Part shown: one piece after another, positions 15,831-24,087 of the stretch | Position numbering within the stretch: the stretch's first letter is position 1 | Layout of the letters: the number at the start of each line of letters is the position of its first letter | Virus record (IMG/VR): IMGVR_UViG_3300006737_000069 | Coordinates: 1-38,440 of that record | DNA from: a virus | Length of the DNA stretch: 38,440 nucleotides | Reading direction: 5' to 3' (one strand) | The notes under the pieces: generated by a model | Told to the model about the DNA's origin: nothing | Database searches by the model: none | Seen by the model: the letters and a program-made list of their open reading frames with translations, nothing else | Program-made: the position numbers and the translations under genes

Positions 15831-17911
15831 TATCTTTTACCGTCAGGTTGTATATCTAGCCTTGTAAAACCAAGTCGCCATTTAACTCCTAATCTATTTC
15901 CTGTTGCAGCATCATCGTCACTTTGCACTCTTAAAACTGCTTGTCTGCCTCTAGCTCTAACATGCACTTGTGCAGTATTATTAGAAATATCTTTAGTAGC
16001 TCTTGTGGTTAAAGATTCGCTAGGTGTATTTCTTGTTTTAAGCAACATATTAATTTGTGGACCGCCAGAAGTAACATTTGTTCCATAAAATTTTACATCA
16101 GGCATCATTCTTCTAACAAAAGCAAAATCATTACCGTCTTGCAAATCAAAATCAGCACTTTCTATAAAAACACCGTCCATCGGCAAGCCATCATCATCCT
16201 CACCACTTTCATGTGCAAATATAACACCACTATTGGTAGCCAAAGGCTTATCAAATATATTTTGGTCTACCCATGCTGTTCTTACTAATTGTCCTATTGA
16301 CCAAACGCCCTCTAAGTAGTTGTAAATAACATATCTTGATATTTCTTCTGTGCCATCGCTTTCTGCTGGATAAAACCACCATACTTCATTGTATTCTTTG
16401 TTAAGGATTGCAAACACTTTGAAGGCTTGGCTTAAATCTAAATCTTCTTGCACGTAACTCAAAACACTACAAGGTAATTTTTGTACAGAACCTGTATAAG
16501 AATAAAAACCATCATCACCCATCCAAAACACTCCATTTGGTGAATTTATGGCTGCATTAGGCCCAATCATACCTGTACCTTCGTTTATTAAATTTAAAGC
16601 AAATGTTAGTGGTGGACCTACGAACTGCATGCTGTACATAGATGTATCAGTCCAAATTAGTATTTCTTGTCTTGCTCTTATGCCACCCCTTATTTCACTA
16701 CCTGAAGATAATCTAACAGAGCCTGCTGTGTTTGTTGTCTTAGGCTCAAACTCTGTAATGCTTTCTTGGTCAGAAAATACAACTAACATAGGGTCTATTG
16801 AACCTGTACGTGCGCCACTTGCTACAGAGTCAGAACCTAATACAATAACATGCCTATCAGTGTCACTTACGATTGTTTGTAGACCTACTGTAGGTGCTAA
16901 ATTAGAGCCTGATAATGATGTTATATTTACTGCCCTAGTGCTAGTGCCATTGCTTTCGTCCCAATAAAAAATACCACCTCCACGTGCATGTAAAATTAAA
17001 TCTTCTCCAAAATTATCAGCAGACCATAATCTTAGTTGATTTGTAAAAGATAGGCTTGTAGATGAACCAAAGCCACCTGCACCCCATGTGCTTACACCCC
17101 AACCTGATGCTTGTACAAAAACATCTAATCCTGAATTAAGTTGATATGCACCAACAACTGATGAACCACCATTACCGCTATCTGATGAGTTTGCAAAAAC
17201 TATATTACTAGAAGTATCTTTTGCTTTTATAGTGTAACTATTTGCATCAATTACATTTAAAACTTGATATTCTTGATTTAGAACGTTAGCAGTTATATTG
17301 CCACCTAAACTTGATGCACCACTAAATGTAACAAAATCGTTTTGCACAGCACCGTGGCTCGTATCAGTAATAGTAATTGTAGCGCACAAAACAGCATCAG
17401 ATGAACTGTGCGTTGCTGCTGTGGTGCTTTCTGCTCCTCTTGTTGCACCAATCAAGTTGTTACCTGATACGGCTGCATAATTAATAGTTTCGCTTCCTAT
17501 CTGTATTGTTCCACTTGCAGGAAATCCTGTTGAACTTGTTAATGGTATAGTAGTGTCAGTAGCAGAAATACTTGAAGAAAGTGTATTTGCTTTTCCAGCA
17601 AATGTAACATCGCCCGCAGATGTAGTTAATCTGATAGGAGTAATATCTGCTAAATTGTCGCCTTCTAGTATGTTTGCTTTTAGGTGCGTTCCGACAAAAA
17701 GGTATTTTGCACCCTCTAATGAAATCCATGGAAATAATTTACGACAAGTGCCTAAAAATGTTGCTGTCGTTTGTTTTGTCCAACCGCCTATTTTTTCTGC
17801 AAAACCTTTTCTAAACCTTACTAAAGACGCATCAAACCAACCACCAGCATTGGTAAGATTGGTTCCTTCTTTGTCTATACCAGCTTTAAACTGAAACTTT
17901 GCAAACGGCAT
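15830..17911 (-). CDS. 693-aa tail or neck structural protein with embedded beta module
   Basis: The start (KFQFKAGIDKEGTNLTNAGG, then DASLVRFRKGFAEKIGGW) is characteristic of a phage family I remember from short-tailed marine phages, loosely comparable to the P22 gp10 or T7 gp12 tail-nozzle class. Residues about 105-170 hold an inserted module (TTIPLTSSTGFPASGTIQIG ... RGAESTTAATHSS), the small beta domain found in many phage surface proteins. The C-terminal half is beta-rich and propeller-like in composition. It sits between the adaptor genes and the internal proteins, where a nozzle or hub protein is expected. The family name is uncertain, but a structural role is quite sure. Confidence 0.72.
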   Translation of the reverse strand: MPFAKFQFKAGIDKEGTNLTNAGGWFDASLVRFRKGFAEKIGGWTKQTTATFLGTCRKLFPWISLEGAKYLFVGTHLKANILEGDNLADITPIRLTTSAGDVTFAGKANTLSSSISATDTTIPLTSSTGFPASGTIQIGSETINYAAVSGNNLIGATRGAESTTAATHSSSDAVLCATITITDTSHGAVQNDFVTFSGASSLGGNITANVLNQEYQVLNVIDANSYTIKAKDTSSNIVFANSSDSGNGGSSVVGAYQLNSGLDVFVQASGWGVSTWGAGGFGSSTSLSFTNQLRLWSADNFGEDLILHARGGGIFYWDESNGTSTRAVNITSLSGSNLAPTVGLQTIVSDTDRHVIVLGSDSVASGARTGSIDPMLVVFSDQESITEFEPKTTNTAGSVRLSSGSEIRGGIRARQEILIWTDTSMYSMQFVGPPLTFALNLINEGTGMIGPNAAINSPNGVFWMGDDGFYSYTGSVQKLPCSVLSYVQEDLDLSQAFKVFAILNKEYNEVWWFYPAESDGTEEISRYVIYNYLEGVWSIGQLVRTAWVDQNIFDKPLATNSGVIFAHESGEDDDGLPMDGVFIESADFDLQDGNDFAFVRRMMPDVKFYGTNVTSGGPQINMLLKTRNTPSESLTTRATKDISNNTAQVHVRARGRQAVLRVQSDDDAATGNRLGVKWRLGFTRLDIQPDGKR

Positions 17912-17919
17912 GTTTCATT

Positions 17920-18348
17920 TTAAGCTATTCTAATTATAGCCGTTGATGCTGCTTTTGCTGGAAATACTATAGTAAAGTCACCTGCTGTGGAGGTTTTATC
18001 TCCACCAAAGTCTATCGTTGCTACTGACTTATCACTGTTTGTATCATTGTAAATCATACAACCTCTTGCAGTTATTGTAGCTGTGCTGAATGTTAAATCA
18101 GCAAAATCAGTTACAGCAGTAGTGCCTGTGGCTGACGGTGTTACATTAGTTAACGCCGCACCACCTGAAGTATAGTTTGTACCACTTGCTTGTCCTGTTG
18201 TAGTAAAAGCAGTAGTAGTAGCACCAAGAGTAGCAGAACTTGTATACAAGGCTAATTTAAAAGTGTTGCCACTAGAATTTGTAAAATTATGTGTGCCTGT
18301 TAAAAGTTCTACTTTAAAACTTGTTGTTAGTGTTGATGATATTGCCAT
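17920..18348 (-). CDS. 142-aa beta-rich virion protein
   Basis: A Thr/Ser/Ala-rich all-beta protein (FKVELLTGTHNFTNSSGNTF, TATITARGCMIYND, STAGDFTIVFPAKAAS). This sequence type is common in marine phage virion regions; I remember it as conserved but without a proven role. Decoration of the head or a small tail ring is plausible. It has no signal peptide and a single Cys. It is transcribed between the 99-aa protein and the nozzle-type protein, two or more bases apart from each. Confidence 0.65.
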   Translation of the reverse strand: MAISSTLTTSFKVELLTGTHNFTNSSGNTFKLALYTSSATLGATTTAFTTTGQASGTNYTSGGAALTNVTPSATGTTAVTDFADLTFSTATITARGCMIYNDTNSDKSVATIDFGGDKTSTAGDFTIVFPAKAASTAIIRIA

Positions 18349-18349
18349 A

Positions 18350-18649
18350 TTAAATACCTTTTATTATTTTTGCTAAATCCTCACTACCTCCCTTACATAA
18401 ATCTTGTATTAAGGTAGCTTTATAAGATTTTATAGCATTTTCAATATATATCAAACAAACTTTATAAATTAAATTTCTATAAGCTCTAGCTTGTGCTTTA
18501 ACGTGTTCTTCATTGTCGTCAGAAACACCAACTATTTTATCTGTCAATTGCTCTGCCCAAAACTCAGGAGGATGTCCACCATACTTGGTTGTTGAAACTT
18601 CTACCATGCCAAGTTCAGGCACACCATCAGGAGTTATTTTTATTACCAT
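18350..18649 (-). CDS. 99-aa conserved-looking phage protein, unknown
   Basis: Contains STTKYGGHPPEFWAEQLTDK followed by a helical region with KAQARAYRNLIYKVCLIYIE. I recall the GGHPPEFWAE segment from other marine phage genomes at this position, without a function. It overlaps the MptE-like gene by seven bases. The high helix content and two-part layout fit a chaperone or connector accessory. This is inference. Confidence 0.65.
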   Translation of the reverse strand: MVIKITPDGVPELGMVEVSTTKYGGHPPEFWAEQLTDKIVGVSDDNEEHVKAQARAYRNLIYKVCLIYIENAIKSYKATLIQDLCKGGSEDLAKIIKGI

Positions 18650-19374
18650 TTGTTAGGCTCCGGGGGTTTTAAATGACTATCGTATCTGTCTGCAACTTGT
18701 GGCAATATTTTATGTTTTTGCACAGTCATTTCGCTTATTTTCTTTAATTCTATGCCGTCAGTACCATCTACAGGCACATAAGGGTCTTGTAATCTATGAT
18801 AACCGTAAAGTCTTTGTTGTCCCGGCACATTGGTATCTAACAAAGAACTGGTTGCTGCTACCTCAACTTGTATGCCTTTTTCCATGCACTTAACTAACCA
18901 AAATTCTACACAAGCTCTACCTTGCTCAGCAAAATGTAAATTGTTGCTATATGTAAAATCAATGCCAAATAGCTTAATATTTGCCACATCATTCCAATAA
19001 GCAAAGGCCACAGTATAAGCGACTGTGTTATTTAGATAATGACAATTTGTGTCTTTAACTATTTCTTTTACAGGATATTCAATAAGATTTTTACATCTTT
19101 TATCTATTTCGCACGTATAGATAGGTTTGTTATGATTTGTTAGTAACTCTTTCATGCTGTCGGTTTGTCCACCAGCATGGTCTGTATCTAAAAATCTTGA
19201 CGGCGGGTCCATCATAAAAACTCTATCGTGGTAAATTACAGATGCTACGGCGTTTATTGCCCATACCTCGTCAAATTTTACGCCGTGTGATTTGGCTAAA
19301 CAAAAGTCAAACCAACTTTTACCCAAGCCTACAATTGCAACGGTTTTACCGTTTAATTTTTTAATTGGTTTCAT
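18643..19374 (-). CDS. 243-aa Rossmann-like protein resembling the MptE/DUF115 group
   Basis: Begins with a nucleotide-binding-type loop GKTVAIVGLGKSWFDF (9-24), then DEVWAINAVA, HDRVFMMDP and, later, IKLFGIDFTYSNN with a following ERGRACVEFW-like helix (EQGRACVEFWL). This order of strands resembles the MptE/DUF115 family, whose members include pterin pyrophosphokinase-like and flagellin-glycosylation-associated proteins. An enzyme inside a virion operon is unusual; modification of a virion protein or host glycan is a guess. A GAGAGAGAG site precedes the ATG. The fold is moderately sure, the activity unknown. Confidence 0.6.
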   Translation of the reverse strand: MKPIKKLNGKTVAIVGLGKSWFDFCLAKSHGVKFDEVWAINAVASVIYHDRVFMMDPPSRFLDTDHAGGQTDSMKELLTNHNKPIYTCEIDKRCKNLIEYPVKEIVKDTNCHYLNNTVAYTVAFAYWNDVANIKLFGIDFTYSNNLHFAEQGRACVEFWLVKCMEKGIQVEVAATSSLLDTNVPGQQRLYGYHRLQDPYVPVDGTDGIELKKISEMTVQKHKILPQVADRYDSHLKPPEPNKW

Positions 19375-19396
19375 CTCTCTCTCTCAAAAATGTAAG

Positions 19397-20044
19397 TTAT
19401 GTAACGTTAATTCTTAGTGAATCATACCTCAATTCATCTCTTGTATCTCGACCCTCACCGAGATTTTTTAATCTTAATAAACTTTCTTTAAATCTAGCCT
19501 CATACATACCAATGTCGTCAGCAGGTAGTTTTAAAAATATTGCACCCTCTAATAAACAACCGTATAACAAAGTATCAGGAGCATCTGTAGACAGATAAGT
19601 AGTTCCTGAGTCTGCACCAGATGTAAGAGAAGTTGGCTTAGCCAAATAATGTAACTCCATGGTGTAATTACTGTCAGGTACAGGTGCTACTTCAAAACTA
19701 CTTTGGTCAAATATTGCATAATATCTTGGGGTGCCTCTTGTTGCCGTGCTAGACACAAACTCTTTAATAAAAGAGTTATGTTTTAAATCTAAATAATCGT
19801 ATGTGTTAGAACTTATTACAGCCAACGAAAAGGGTGCCAAAAAATCTGTTGGCGTGCCTAAAAATCTATTATCTGTGGTTACATTACCTTGAACATTTTT
19901 TCTTTGAACAGGCAACTGTACTGTTTTAAGTATTCTTTCTTCTGCTTGTAATATTATGTTGTTTAAATTATTTACAAAGGTAGTTTCATCTGTTTCTAAA
20001 TAATCTTGTATCGCAGTTTTTAAAGTGGATAACGTAAAACTCAT
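19397..20044 (-). CDS. Head-tail adaptor-like protein (SU10/phage adaptor type)
   Basis: 215 aa. The N-terminus TLKTAIQDYLETDETTFVNN and LNNIILQAEERILKTVQLPV, then DFLAPFSLAV, YAIFDQSSFEVAPVP and ELHYLAKPTSL, are typical of the short helical plus beta adaptor proteins that join portal to tail in short-tailed phages. A late Cys-containing segment (LYGCLLEGAIFLKLPADD) is also typical. It is made directly after the gp4-like protein and a zinc-finger protein. It probably forms a ring beneath the portal. Family recognition is from memory; the context agrees. Confidence 0.78.
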   Translation of the reverse strand: MSFTLSTLKTAIQDYLETDETTFVNNLNNIILQAEERILKTVQLPVQRKNVQGNVTTDNRFLGTPTDFLAPFSLAVISSNTYDYLDLKHNSFIKEFVSSTATRGTPRYYAIFDQSSFEVAPVPDSNYTMELHYLAKPTSLTSGADSGTTYLSTDAPDTLLYGCLLEGAIFLKLPADDIGMYEARFKESLLRLKNLGEGRDTRDELRYDSLRINVT

Positions 20045-20358
20045 GATGTGGTTATTGTAACTGTACCTAAAGCACTTGTCATGCTATCAGGTGTTGTAAT
20101 TTTTGTACCTATAATACCAAGGTCAAAGTTTGTATAAACTGTAAAAATTGTAGGGGATATGCTTATGTCAGGTCTAGGCTCTCTAACGGCTTGGGGGTCT
20201 ACCTTATTTGTTCTTGGTTCAAGCTGTGGGTGTTTTGATTCATAACACTCATGACATGTTTTTAGACCATTCCACTCTTTACGCAACTCACGTAAAAAAT
20301 ATCTAAAGCCACATCTATCGCATATTGCGTATGGATTTTTGTTAGTAGCAAAAGACAT
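20041..20358 (-). CDS. 105-aa zinc-finger phage protein in the connector cluster
   Basis: Two Cys pairs, CDRCGFRY and CHECYESKHPQ, form a zinc ribbon in the first 45 residues, followed by PRPDISISP and a beta-rich C-terminus. The start is set at ATG 20358, which overlaps the stop of the 231-aa gene as ATGA, rather than at the TTG one codon before. I remember this CxRCGF...HPQ layout from phages, between the two connector genes. A structural zinc-binding neck component or assembly helper is likely. Confidence 0.7.
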   Translation of the reverse strand: MSFATNKNPYAICDRCGFRYFLRELRKEWNGLKTCHECYESKHPQLEPRTNKVDPQAVREPRPDISISPTIFTVYTNFDLGIIGTKITTPDSMTSALGTVTITTS

Positions 20359-21053
20359 CAAGCAATATTGTAATGAGATACATCAGGCGTAATTTTTACT
20401 GATGCTCTGTCCTCGTCTGCTGCTAAAGCTCTCTGAAACTCCTCATCGTAAATTGTCTTTAACATTGCTGTTTTTTCGGGACTTTTTTTGATAGATAAAT
20501 AGTATGCTAAACCAGCAGCCAAACAAGGATAAAACCTAAAAGGCATTTGTAGAGTGTCTGTAGCTGCATCCACATCATCCATGCGAGTAAGCACATTCAT
20601 GTGTACTGTATAAGTTGTTGATTTATCAGGAGTAGGATAAACACTTATTGTTGGATTAATTTGTTTATCAATAAAGAACTGTAAAGGTTTGCCTGTGGTA
20701 GATTTGTTAGGAATAGATGCGTATTCGCTTCTTGATAATCTTGTCATTTGTAAGTCGGAGTTTTCTGAGTTAACAGTTTGTCTAACAAAAGAATCTAACA
20801 CGTCAATTGGCGCACTCGCTACACTAGAATCTACATTATAAGTAGTAGTGTCTTTGACCATGGTTACAGTTTTTTCTTGTATAGTCCACTGATTAAGGCC
20901 TCTGTTTGCCCATTCTGCCAACAATAAGTTAAGACTTCTTCTTGCAGTACGTAAGTCGTAAGCAGTTCGTAGCTCTAAGCCACATCTTTCAAACGCTTCC
21001 TCGACATAATCGGCAACATCAAGTTCGAAGTTTTTACTATTTGATAGTGACAT
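20358..21053 (-). CDS. P22 gp4-like head-tail connector / tail accessory protein
   Basis: 231 aa. The N-terminal ADYVEEAFERCGLELRTAYD and LRTARRSLNLLLAEWANRGL, then LNQWTIQEKTVTMVKDTTTY, are the signature of connector proteins that bind under the portal (P22 gp4-like group). The C-terminal half contains PISVYPTPD-like (NPTISVYPTPDKS) and LAAGLAYYLSIK segments of the same family. Its position two genes upstream of the adaptor fits. It probably closes and stabilises the filled head. The stop is shared with the zinc-finger start. Confidence 0.8.
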   Translation of the reverse strand: MSLSNSKNFELDVADYVEEAFERCGLELRTAYDLRTARRSLNLLLAEWANRGLNQWTIQEKTVTMVKDTTTYNVDSSVASAPIDVLDSFVRQTVNSENSDLQMTRLSRSEYASIPNKSTTGKPLQFFIDKQINPTISVYPTPDKSTTYTVHMNVLTRMDDVDAATDTLQMPFRFYPCLAAGLAYYLSIKKSPEKTAMLKTIYDEEFQRALAADEDRASVKITPDVSHYNIA

Positions 21054-21178
21054 TACTTTTTCTTTTTAGTTTTTTTTAAAGTTTTTTCTAATCTAGCTGC
21101 TTGGTTTGCATGCAACCTAGATGCTTTTTTTAGTTCTGCAATCATTTTGCGTTTTTGTGCAATAGTTAATTCAGCCAT
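21053..21178 (-). CDS. 41-aa lysine-rich peptide
   Basis: ATG 21178 opens a frame coding a helix (ELTIAQKRKMIAELKKASRL) with a very basic end (KKTKKKK). The stop overlaps the connector gene start as TAATG, so it is coupled, which supports a real gene. The upstream 135-aa basic protein ends three bases before its start. It is one of a group of small basic proteins in this operon; DNA binding or charge neutralisation in the head is possible. Confidence 0.62.
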   Translation of the reverse strand: MAELTIAQKRKMIAELKKASRLHANQAARLEKTLKKTKKKK

Positions 21179-21181
21179 AAT

Positions 21182-21589
21182 TTACTTCTTTTTTTTGGCT
21201 GAGCCACCTCTACCAAGTTTTTTAACACCTGCCTTGCCTCCACCCATCATTTTTTTAACACCAGCTTTTCCACCGCCCATCATTTTCTTGACGCCAGCTT
21301 TACCGCCACCCATCATTTTTTTGACACCAGTTTTCTTTTTGACACCTGATTTAGCCTTACCACCGCCTTTCATTTTCTTAACGCCAGCTTTGCCACCACC
21401 CATCATTTTCTTAACACCAGCTTTAGGCATGCCACCTTTTCCGACTTTTACAACACCTGATTTAGGAACTGCGCCACCGCCTGCCATTTTTACAGCATTG
21501 CCTTGTTTCATTGACTTGGCTAATTCTGCTTTGTCACCCTTAGATAAACTGCCTACTAATTTTTTTAAGCCTTTTAATTTATTTTTCAC
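21182..21589 (-). CDS. 135-aa Lys/Gly-rich repeat protein
   Basis: A helical N-terminus (KNKLKGLKKLVGSLSKGDK) leads to tandem copies of an 11-residue unit KAGVKKMMGGG at residues 56-129 (about six copies, one degenerate), and a KKKK end. Neighbouring units differ mainly at third codon positions, so the protein repeat seems kept by selection. The strong positive charge suggests binding to DNA or RNA; the histone-like tails of packaged nucleoproteins are the closest idea. The function is unknown. Its start overlaps the 165-aa gene by four bases. Confidence 0.75.
   Translation of the reverse strand: MKNKLKGLKKLVGSLSKGDKAELAKSMKQGNAVKMAGGGAVPKSGVVKVGKGGMPKAGVKKMMGGGKAGVKKMKGGGKAKSGVKKKTGVKKMMGGGKAGVKKMMGGGKAGVKKMMGGGKAGVKKLGRGGSAKKKK
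21203..21424. repeat. 33-bp tandem repeats coding KAGVKKMMGGG
   Basis: Seven related 27-33-base units in frame within the 135-aa protein. The units vary at wobble positions (for example ACACCAGC versus ACGCCAGC) but retain the amino acids. Confidence 0.85.
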
Positions 21590-22083
21590 TTTTTACTCCT
21601 TCGTTTCAAAATATCTTGGAAATCTTTTACATCCCAATCTTTATAATACCCTATTTTTTCTAATGTTTCAGATGCTTTATTCAATTCATCTAATTTTTGC
21701 ATAAAAACCATATTATAACTTTCGTCAAAATGTGGCTCAAAATGTTCTTGGTCTACTACAACCTTTTCATCATGTTGTTGATGAAAACCCATGACCCACA
21801 AGTTTTCACTATTAACAAAAGCATTTAACATGGCTATTCTACTATCAAAAGTAAACATGTCTAAATCCATGTTTGTATCACAATAAATAATAACATCTTT
21901 GTCTGTAGGAAAATTTTTAGTTATATCTACTAGGTCTGTCCAATGTAAACATTTAGACAATATTACGTCTACCCTATTGTTTTCCCATGTTTTTTTTGCA
22001 TAAGGACATACTGGTTTATCTGTTTCTAATACTTCCTTAGACCAATCTCTAACCTCTTGTCTTATAAGCTGTTGACTAATCAT
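21586..22083 (-). CDS. 165-aa protein of unknown function
   Basis: A soluble acidic protein with VCPYAKKTWENNRVDVILSK near residues 25-44 and a DKDVIIYCDTNMDLDMFTFD segment. The CPYAKK stretch recalls the DUF1415-type CPFAR motif, but I cannot confirm a relationship. Two further cysteines are present. It is placed between small basic proteins in the virion operon, and its ends overlap both neighbours by four bases. Enzymatic or assembly function cannot be decided from sequence. Confidence 0.65.
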   Translation of the reverse strand: MISQQLIRQEVRDWSKEVLETDKPVCPYAKKTWENNRVDVILSKCLHWTDLVDITKNFPTDKDVIIYCDTNMDLDMFTFDSRIAMLNAFVNSENLWVMGFHQQHDEKVVVDQEHFEPHFDESYNMVFMQKLDELNKASETLEKIGYYKDWDVKDFQDILKRRSKK

Positions 22084-22337
22084 TTTTTCTTCTTTACAAA
22101 TGTTTTTACGTTTGTTGGCTTGCCGCCAACACCTTGCTTTCTTGCTCTTTTTCTTTTCACAGCAGAACGTTTTTGTGCTTTAGTCATACGATTAGCAACC
22201 CTTTTAGGCACACACTTTGGATATTTTCTTTTAGAACCTTTGGCTTTTTTTCTACCGCACTTTTTATGGCCACCACCTTTCTTTTTTGAGCCAATATCAA
22301 CCCAATCTTCGGCAAACCACTTAGTAAGTCCTTTCAT
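22080..22337 (-). CDS. 85-aa very basic protein (KKCGRKKAKGSKRKYPKCVP type)
   Basis: The start is LTKWFAEDWVDIG, then a lysine- and arginine-rich stretch with two cysteines (KKCGRKKAKGSKRKYPKCVP), MTKAQKRSAVKRKR and GVGGKPTNVKTFVKKKK. I remember this sequence type from marine phages and algal viruses as a conserved protein without a known function. The charge suggests binding to packaged DNA or ribosomal RNA. It overlaps its neighbours by one and four bases. Confidence 0.72.
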   Translation of the reverse strand: MKGLTKWFAEDWVDIGSKKKGGGHKKCGRKKAKGSKRKYPKCVPKRVANRMTKAQKRSAVKRKRARKQGVGGKPTNVKTFVKKKK

Positions 22338-22612
22338 TACCTACCACGCATTTTTGTTTTTTTTCTTCTGTTTTGCATTACTGCACCACAGCCTTTTGCT
22401 ATAAAACCGCCATTTTTAGCGTATATAACTCCTCCCATAGCTTTACCTTTTGCACCCTTATACTTACCACCTCTTTTTTTGTATGTTTTTACAAGCCATG
22501 CTGAGGCGTATGCGCTGGGAAAAACATCAAATTTGCGCTTAGCTTCTGCTTTTACTCTTGAATATAATCCGGGATTTGTAACATTACTTGGTGCAGTAGA
22601 TTTTTTTGCCAT
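22337..22612 (-). CDS. 91-aa basic protein (PSAYASAWLVKTYKKRGGKY type)
   Basis: NPGLYSRVKAEAKRKFDVFP and PSAYASAWLVKTYKKRGGKY form a conserved-looking helical core, followed by GGVIYAKNGGFIAKGCGAVM and a basic RKKTKMRGR end. It resembles small basic proteins I remember from marine phages and algal viruses; no function is known. It overlaps the 85-aa gene by one base. It is probably part of the same functional group as the neighbouring basic proteins. Confidence 0.72.
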   Translation of the reverse strand: MAKKSTAPSNVTNPGLYSRVKAEAKRKFDVFPSAYASAWLVKTYKKRGGKYKGAKGKAMGGVIYAKNGGFIAKGCGAVMQNRRKKTKMRGR

Positions 22613-22617
22613 AATAT

Positions 22618-22752
22618 TTACCTTCTTTTTCTTTTTTTCTTAGCTTTACTTAATGCTATAGCCACAGCTTGTTTCTGTGGTCTACCTTCTTTTTTAAGTA
22701 GTCTAATATTTTTACTAATTGTTTTTCTGCTTTTACCTTTAGCTAAGGGCAT
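22618..22752 (-). CDS. 44-aa basic helical protein (PQKQAVAIALSKA type)
   Basis: ATG 22752 follows directly on the stop of the 103-aa gene. The peptide reads MPLAKGKSRKTISKNIRLL, then KEGRPQKQAVAIALSKAKKK and a basic end. The pattern of I-x-x-N-I-x-x-L followed by G-x-P-Q-K-Q-A-V-A-I-A-L is one I remember from many phages, so conservation supports this small gene. Function unknown; a single amphipathic helix pair is predicted. Confidence 0.78.
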   Translation of the reverse strand: MPLAKGKSRKTISKNIRLLKKEGRPQKQAVAIALSKAKKKRKRR

Positions 22753-23064
22753 CTAACACTTCCATCTTCTTCTTGCTTGTCTAATCCTAGAGTTAGGATT
22801 GTTTCTTGTTTTTGCTGAACTTTTTTTAAGTTGTCCCAAAGACCTAGCACAAAAAGATTTACGCCTTTTAGCCGCTTTACTACCTTTTTTTACTTTGCCT
22901 GTAACTGCTGTTTTTAGCTTAGAACCGGGATTAGCCTTTCTATAAGCAGCCACACCTTTTTTAGTCATGCCAGCACCAGATTTGGTAGGGCGATAGTTAC
23001 CGCCCTTACCAACTGTTCTTCTTATAGATTTTGCTTTTCTAGGTTTTGTTTTAGCCTTAGCCAT
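22753..23064 (-). CDS. 103-aa basic protein of the DUF6321-like type
   Basis: GAGMTKKGVAAYRKANPGSK, then LKTAVTGKVKKGSKAAKRRK and SFCARSLGQLK are the marks of a conserved viral basic protein that I associate with DUF6321 (from memory). The C-terminus has RIRQARRRWKC. The strong positive charge and the location in the capsid-proximal part of the operon suggest a nucleic-acid-binding virion protein. It starts four bases after the stop of the beta-rich 133-aa gene. Confidence 0.75.
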   Translation of the reverse strand: MAKAKTKPRKAKSIRRTVGKGGNYRPTKSGAGMTKKGVAAYRKANPGSKLKTAVTGKVKKGSKAAKRRKSFCARSLGQLKKSSAKTRNNPNSRIRQARRRWKC

Positions 23065-23068
23065 TCAT

Positions 23069-23470
23069 CTAATAATTCTTAGTTAATACTAAAATTATAG
23101 AGTAAGTGTCACCACTAGAATGTCCTTTGGTTGTAAAGTCTATATCACCTGTTACGCCGCTACCTGCATTATTAGGTATGCCTGTAAACAAATCATAATA
23201 CTCATCACCCGTGCTATCTGCTGGTAAACCTATAGCAAGCACATTTGAAGTTGCATCAAACTCTATATTTACTCCCATACCTGCACATGCCCAGTAGATT
23301 CTTGATATAGAAACAGAAGTACAAGCTTCACCTTTATCGTTTTTTTCTAAAGCTGAAACATCTACCTTTTTAACTGCGCTTTCACCTGTGCCATCTGATA
23401 CGTTAGTAAACTTCAAAATGGCCGTTCTCTGGCCATCCTGTATGGTTTGTGAAGTTACTGCGTCTGCCAT
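23069..23470 (-). CDS. 133-aa beta-rich head-associated protein
   Basis: An all-beta protein with GQRTAILKFTNVSDGTGES, SISRIYWACAGMGVNIEFDA and TFTG-like loops (YYDLFTGIPNNAGSG). I remember this sequence type from marine phage virion clusters close to the capsid gene. A head decoration or minor capsid role is likely. It lies ten bases after the next protein of similar composition and ends before the basic cluster. No enzymatic motif is present. Confidence 0.65.
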   Translation of the reverse strand: MADAVTSQTIQDGQRTAILKFTNVSDGTGESAVKKVDVSALEKNDKGEACTSVSISRIYWACAGMGVNIEFDATSNVLAIGLPADSTGDEYYDLFTGIPNNAGSGVTGDIDFTTKGHSSGDTYSIILVLTKNY

Positions 23471-23480
23471 AATTTACTCC

Positions 23481-23987
23481 TTATGCGTCAGCAAATGGTG
23501 TAACTATTGTGCCTGAGCCTAAAATAATACCTTCTACAGCATATTTAGCACTAGCCATAGCAGTTACTTTAACGATACTACCTGCTAATCCGCCTTTTGT
23601 AGAACCATTCATAGTGATTACATCGTTAGATGCTGCTGAGATAAATACTTTACCTGAAGCATCATCTTTACCTGAATATAAACCACCAACAAACTTATCA
23701 GTACCGTCAGTCAAAATATCCATGTCTGTAGCTGCTGTTTCTACTACAAAGAAGAAAGAAGCGCCTAGATTGTTTAATTGATTTGGGTCTGTATTATCAC
23801 CGGGGTCAGTTGTTACTATGCTTGGTAAAGTGAATTTACCGTCTGCGTCATTACAAGTTAAAATTTTACCTGAATGTGCAGCAACTGTTAATGTAGTGTC
23901 TGCTGTTAAGCTAACTACTGAAGCATTACCTGCTGTTATAAATCCAGCTAATGATTTAACTGGACCTGAAAATGTACTCTTTGCCAT
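23481..23987 (-). CDS. 168-aa beta-rich head-associated protein
   Basis: A Gly/Ala/Thr-rich beta protein (TADTTLTVAAHSGKILTCND, GASFFFVVETAATDMDIL, and AKYAVEGIILGSGTIVTPFA at the C-terminus), the style of phage head decoration or head-fibre proteins. It is the first gene after the capsid terminator, with AAGGAG six to eight bases before the ATG. The 140 bases between it and the capsid gene contain the terminator and a CTATCG...CGATAG inverted repeat (24008-24043), which could fold in its 5' leader. Confidence 0.65.
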   Translation of the reverse strand: MAKSTFSGPVKSLAGFITAGNASVVSLTADTTLTVAAHSGKILTCNDADGKFTLPSIVTTDPGDNTDPNQLNNLGASFFFVVETAATDMDILTDGTDKFVGGLYSGKDDASGKVFISAASNDVITMNGSTKGGLAGSIVKVTAMASAKYAVEGIILGSGTIVTPFADA

Positions 23988-24087
23988 ATTAAGTTCTCCT
24001 TAATAAATCTATCGTCTTGGCTTGTCTGCTAGGTCAGTCGATAGAATAGTTATTTTTCCTAGACTTCGATTGTATATTAGTTTATTG

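Noticed and set aside
21147-21704. 185-aa Pro/Phe/Leu-rich plus-strand frame
   Set aside because: It is the antisense of the KAGVKKMMGGG repeat gene; its repeats are a by-product.
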